Part shown: piece after piece, positions 6,662-7,758 of the stretch
Layout of the letters: each line of letters starts with the position of its first letter
How positions within the stretch are numbered: the first letter of the stretch is position 1
Assembly: GCA_017479035.1 (NCBI GenBank)
Contig: JAFVCR010000030.1
Coordinates: forward strand, 1 to 7,758
Source of the DNA: Kiritimatiellia bacterium
GTDB lineage: Bacteria; Verrucomicrobiota; Kiritimatiellia; RFP12; UBA1067
Reading direction: 5' to 3'
Length of the DNA stretch: 7,758 nt
Position numbers and translations under genes: made by a program
Notes under the pieces: generated by a model
What the model saw: the letters and a program-made list of their open reading frames with translations, nothing else
Databases searched by the model: none
Told to the model about the DNA's origin: nothing

Positions 6662-7758
6662 CGAGCCCGGTAAAGCGTGCAATGACCACGGTGATGCGCA
6701 CCGCCACAAGGCGGCGCGGCACGGTGGAGACGCATGCAATGGGCAAGACGCGCACATTCCACGCATACGACATGGGCGAAGACACGTTCATCTTCGAGGA
6801 CGGGGTGTGGAAGAAAGTGGGCGAGCACGCAAGCGTTTTGATGGTGGCGAAATGCGATTTGCGCAGAGGAGAGAAGGGGCATGTGATGACGGTCACATCC
6901 GGCAACCACTCCGTGGCGGCGATACCGCTTTTGGCGGGGCAGTTCTGGGGGCTTGCGTCGATACGCCCGGGCAAGAGGGGGGCGGTTCTTTCCGAGAAAG
7001 TGCTGTGCGCCAACGTGGTGGGCAGCAAAATAGAAATATCCCAGCGCGATGTGGCCACGCGCCGCCTTGTAGAACTTGATGAATGGGTGCGCGAGACGCT
7101 TGCCTTCAGCCTGGACGACATTGTGATGATCGAGCGCAACGATGCCACGTTGCAGTATTACCGTTCGCTTGGGCAGGAGTGGCGCATCAAACCGCTGGCG
7201 TGGACGGAACTTGAAATGCGCAGTGCCATCGCTTCGAGCCGCAAGCGCATATCTACGCGGCTGCGGTACTACCACAGCGTCAAGGGCGTGCATTTTCTTT
7301 CGATGACGGATTTTGCGGTTTTCGCGTCACGTGCGCGGACGGACTGGGACGAGTTCACGAGGGAGTTGCGCGAGATGACGGGCGTGTTCGAGGGCAATCG
7401 CGAGTCGTTCCTGCGCCAGGCAAAGTTCCACGGACACCATGAAATAGAATTCTTCGGGCTGCCGCGCAACTGGGCCACGCGTCCGGAAGGAGCCGTGCCG
7501 CGACTGGAAAAACTGATGGAGGATATTGTCCTTGAACGCATAACGCGCGATGCGGCGGCGGACGAGGTGGATGCGATTTTCGCGGCGATGAAGCAACAGT
7601 TGACGCAGAAGGATCTGCTGGACGACAAGTCGCCTTGTTTCGCGGAACTTCTCTACATGCATTTGACGGGCGAGGTTTACAATGTAATGGGAGATGGTTC
7701 AAGCCGGGCGTTCGACGACAGACGGACTGCATTGAAAGGCGCGACGTTCGTGGACGGA
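6658..7758 (+). CDS. Hypothetical protein, 3' end outside the window (partial)
   Basis: The frame opened by ATG 6658 runs without a stop to the last base, giving at least 367 residues. The ATGA overlap with the previous stop, the strong ribosome site at 6642-6649 and codon use matching the neighbours make it a real gene. I do not recognise the family. The first 20 residues are basic (KR at 6-7, TRRR at 17-20). Residues 32-130 read as beta-rich with many glycines and valines (DTFIFEDGVWKKVG; VMTVTSGNHSVAAIPLLAG). Residues 131-260 are mostly helical and charged, with aromatic patches such as RLRYYHSV. Residues 258-275 carry a distinctive HGHHEIEFFGLPRNWATR motif, and 276-345 are helical. There is no signal peptide, membrane helix or nucleotide-binding loop. 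The function is unknown; co-translation with the sugar enzyme hints at a related role. Confidence 0.8.
   Translation, partial: MTSPVKRAMTTVMRTATRRRGTVETHAMGKTRTFHAYDMGEDTFIFEDGVWKKVGEHASVLMVAKCDLRRGEKGHVMTVTSGNHSVAAIPLLAGQFWGLASIRPGKRGAVLSEKVLCANVVGSKIEISQRDVATRRLVELDEWVRETLAFSLDDIVMIERNDATLQYYRSLGQEWRIKPLAWTELEMRSAIASSRKRISTRLRYYHSVKGVHFLSMTDFAVFASRARTDWDEFTRELREMTGVFEGNRESFLRQAKFHGHHEIEFFGLPRNWATRPEGAVPRLEKLMEDIVLERITRDAAADEVDAIFAAMKQQLTQKDLLDDKSPCFAELLYMHLTGEVYNVMGDGSSRAFDDRRTALKGATFVDG

Noticed and set aside
6273..7148. Minus-strand frames over the end of the fusion gene and the sixth gene
   Set aside because: The plus strand is fully explained by two overlapping genes with ribosome sites; the antisense products are Arg/His/Pro-rich shadows.

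Overview
The window carries one tightly packed, all plus-strand gene cluster preceded by a repeat-rich intergenic stretch. The DNA is moderately GC-rich but uses ATA for isoleucine freely. The promoter is an ordinary sigma-70 type rather than the Bacteroidetes type. Codon use, the intergenic heptamer repeats, and the fused nucleotidyltransferase/kinase next to vault-like SPFH proteins make me think of the PVC group (Verrucomicrobiota, Lentisphaerota or Kiritimatiellota). That is an impression, not a proof.

Layout: bases 1-54 may be the last 17 codons of an upstream gene. Bases 55-316 hold no convincing gene. They contain a heptamer repeat (TTTGCAG/CTGCAAA) in two opposing clusters that form a perfect 20-bp inverted repeat, with an 11-bp direct repeat outside it. 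A perfect-consensus sigma-70 promoter (TTGACA, 17 bp, TATAAT) lies at 317-345, with a small palindrome at the predicted transcription start. The genes follow: (1) a two-helix membrane protein with a TPR-like tail (396-1202); (2) and (3) two paralogous membrane-anchored SPFH/band-7 proteins, each with three tandem beta modules before the SPFH core and a long coiled coil after it (1199-2710 and 2707-4440); (4) a dihydroneopterin aldolase, FolB (4437-4799); (5) a MurU-like nucleotidyltransferase fused to an AmgK-like sugar kinase, ending in a natural His6-CGCGC tail (4796-6661); (6) an unrecognised protein that is still open at the end of the window (6658-7758).

All five gene junctions are the same four-base ATGA overlap, so the six genes are almost certainly one translationally coupled operon read from the promoter at 317-345. 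The likely biochemistry is: the SPFH pair builds a membrane-bound oligomer or microdomain, perhaps with the first membrane protein; the fusion enzyme turns a recovered cell-wall amino sugar into a nucleotide sugar; and FolB makes a folate precursor. How these parts depend on one another is not evident from the sequence. The vault-like SPFH pair, the MurU-AmgK fusion with its metal-binding tail, and the unknown sixth gene are the parts most worth following.
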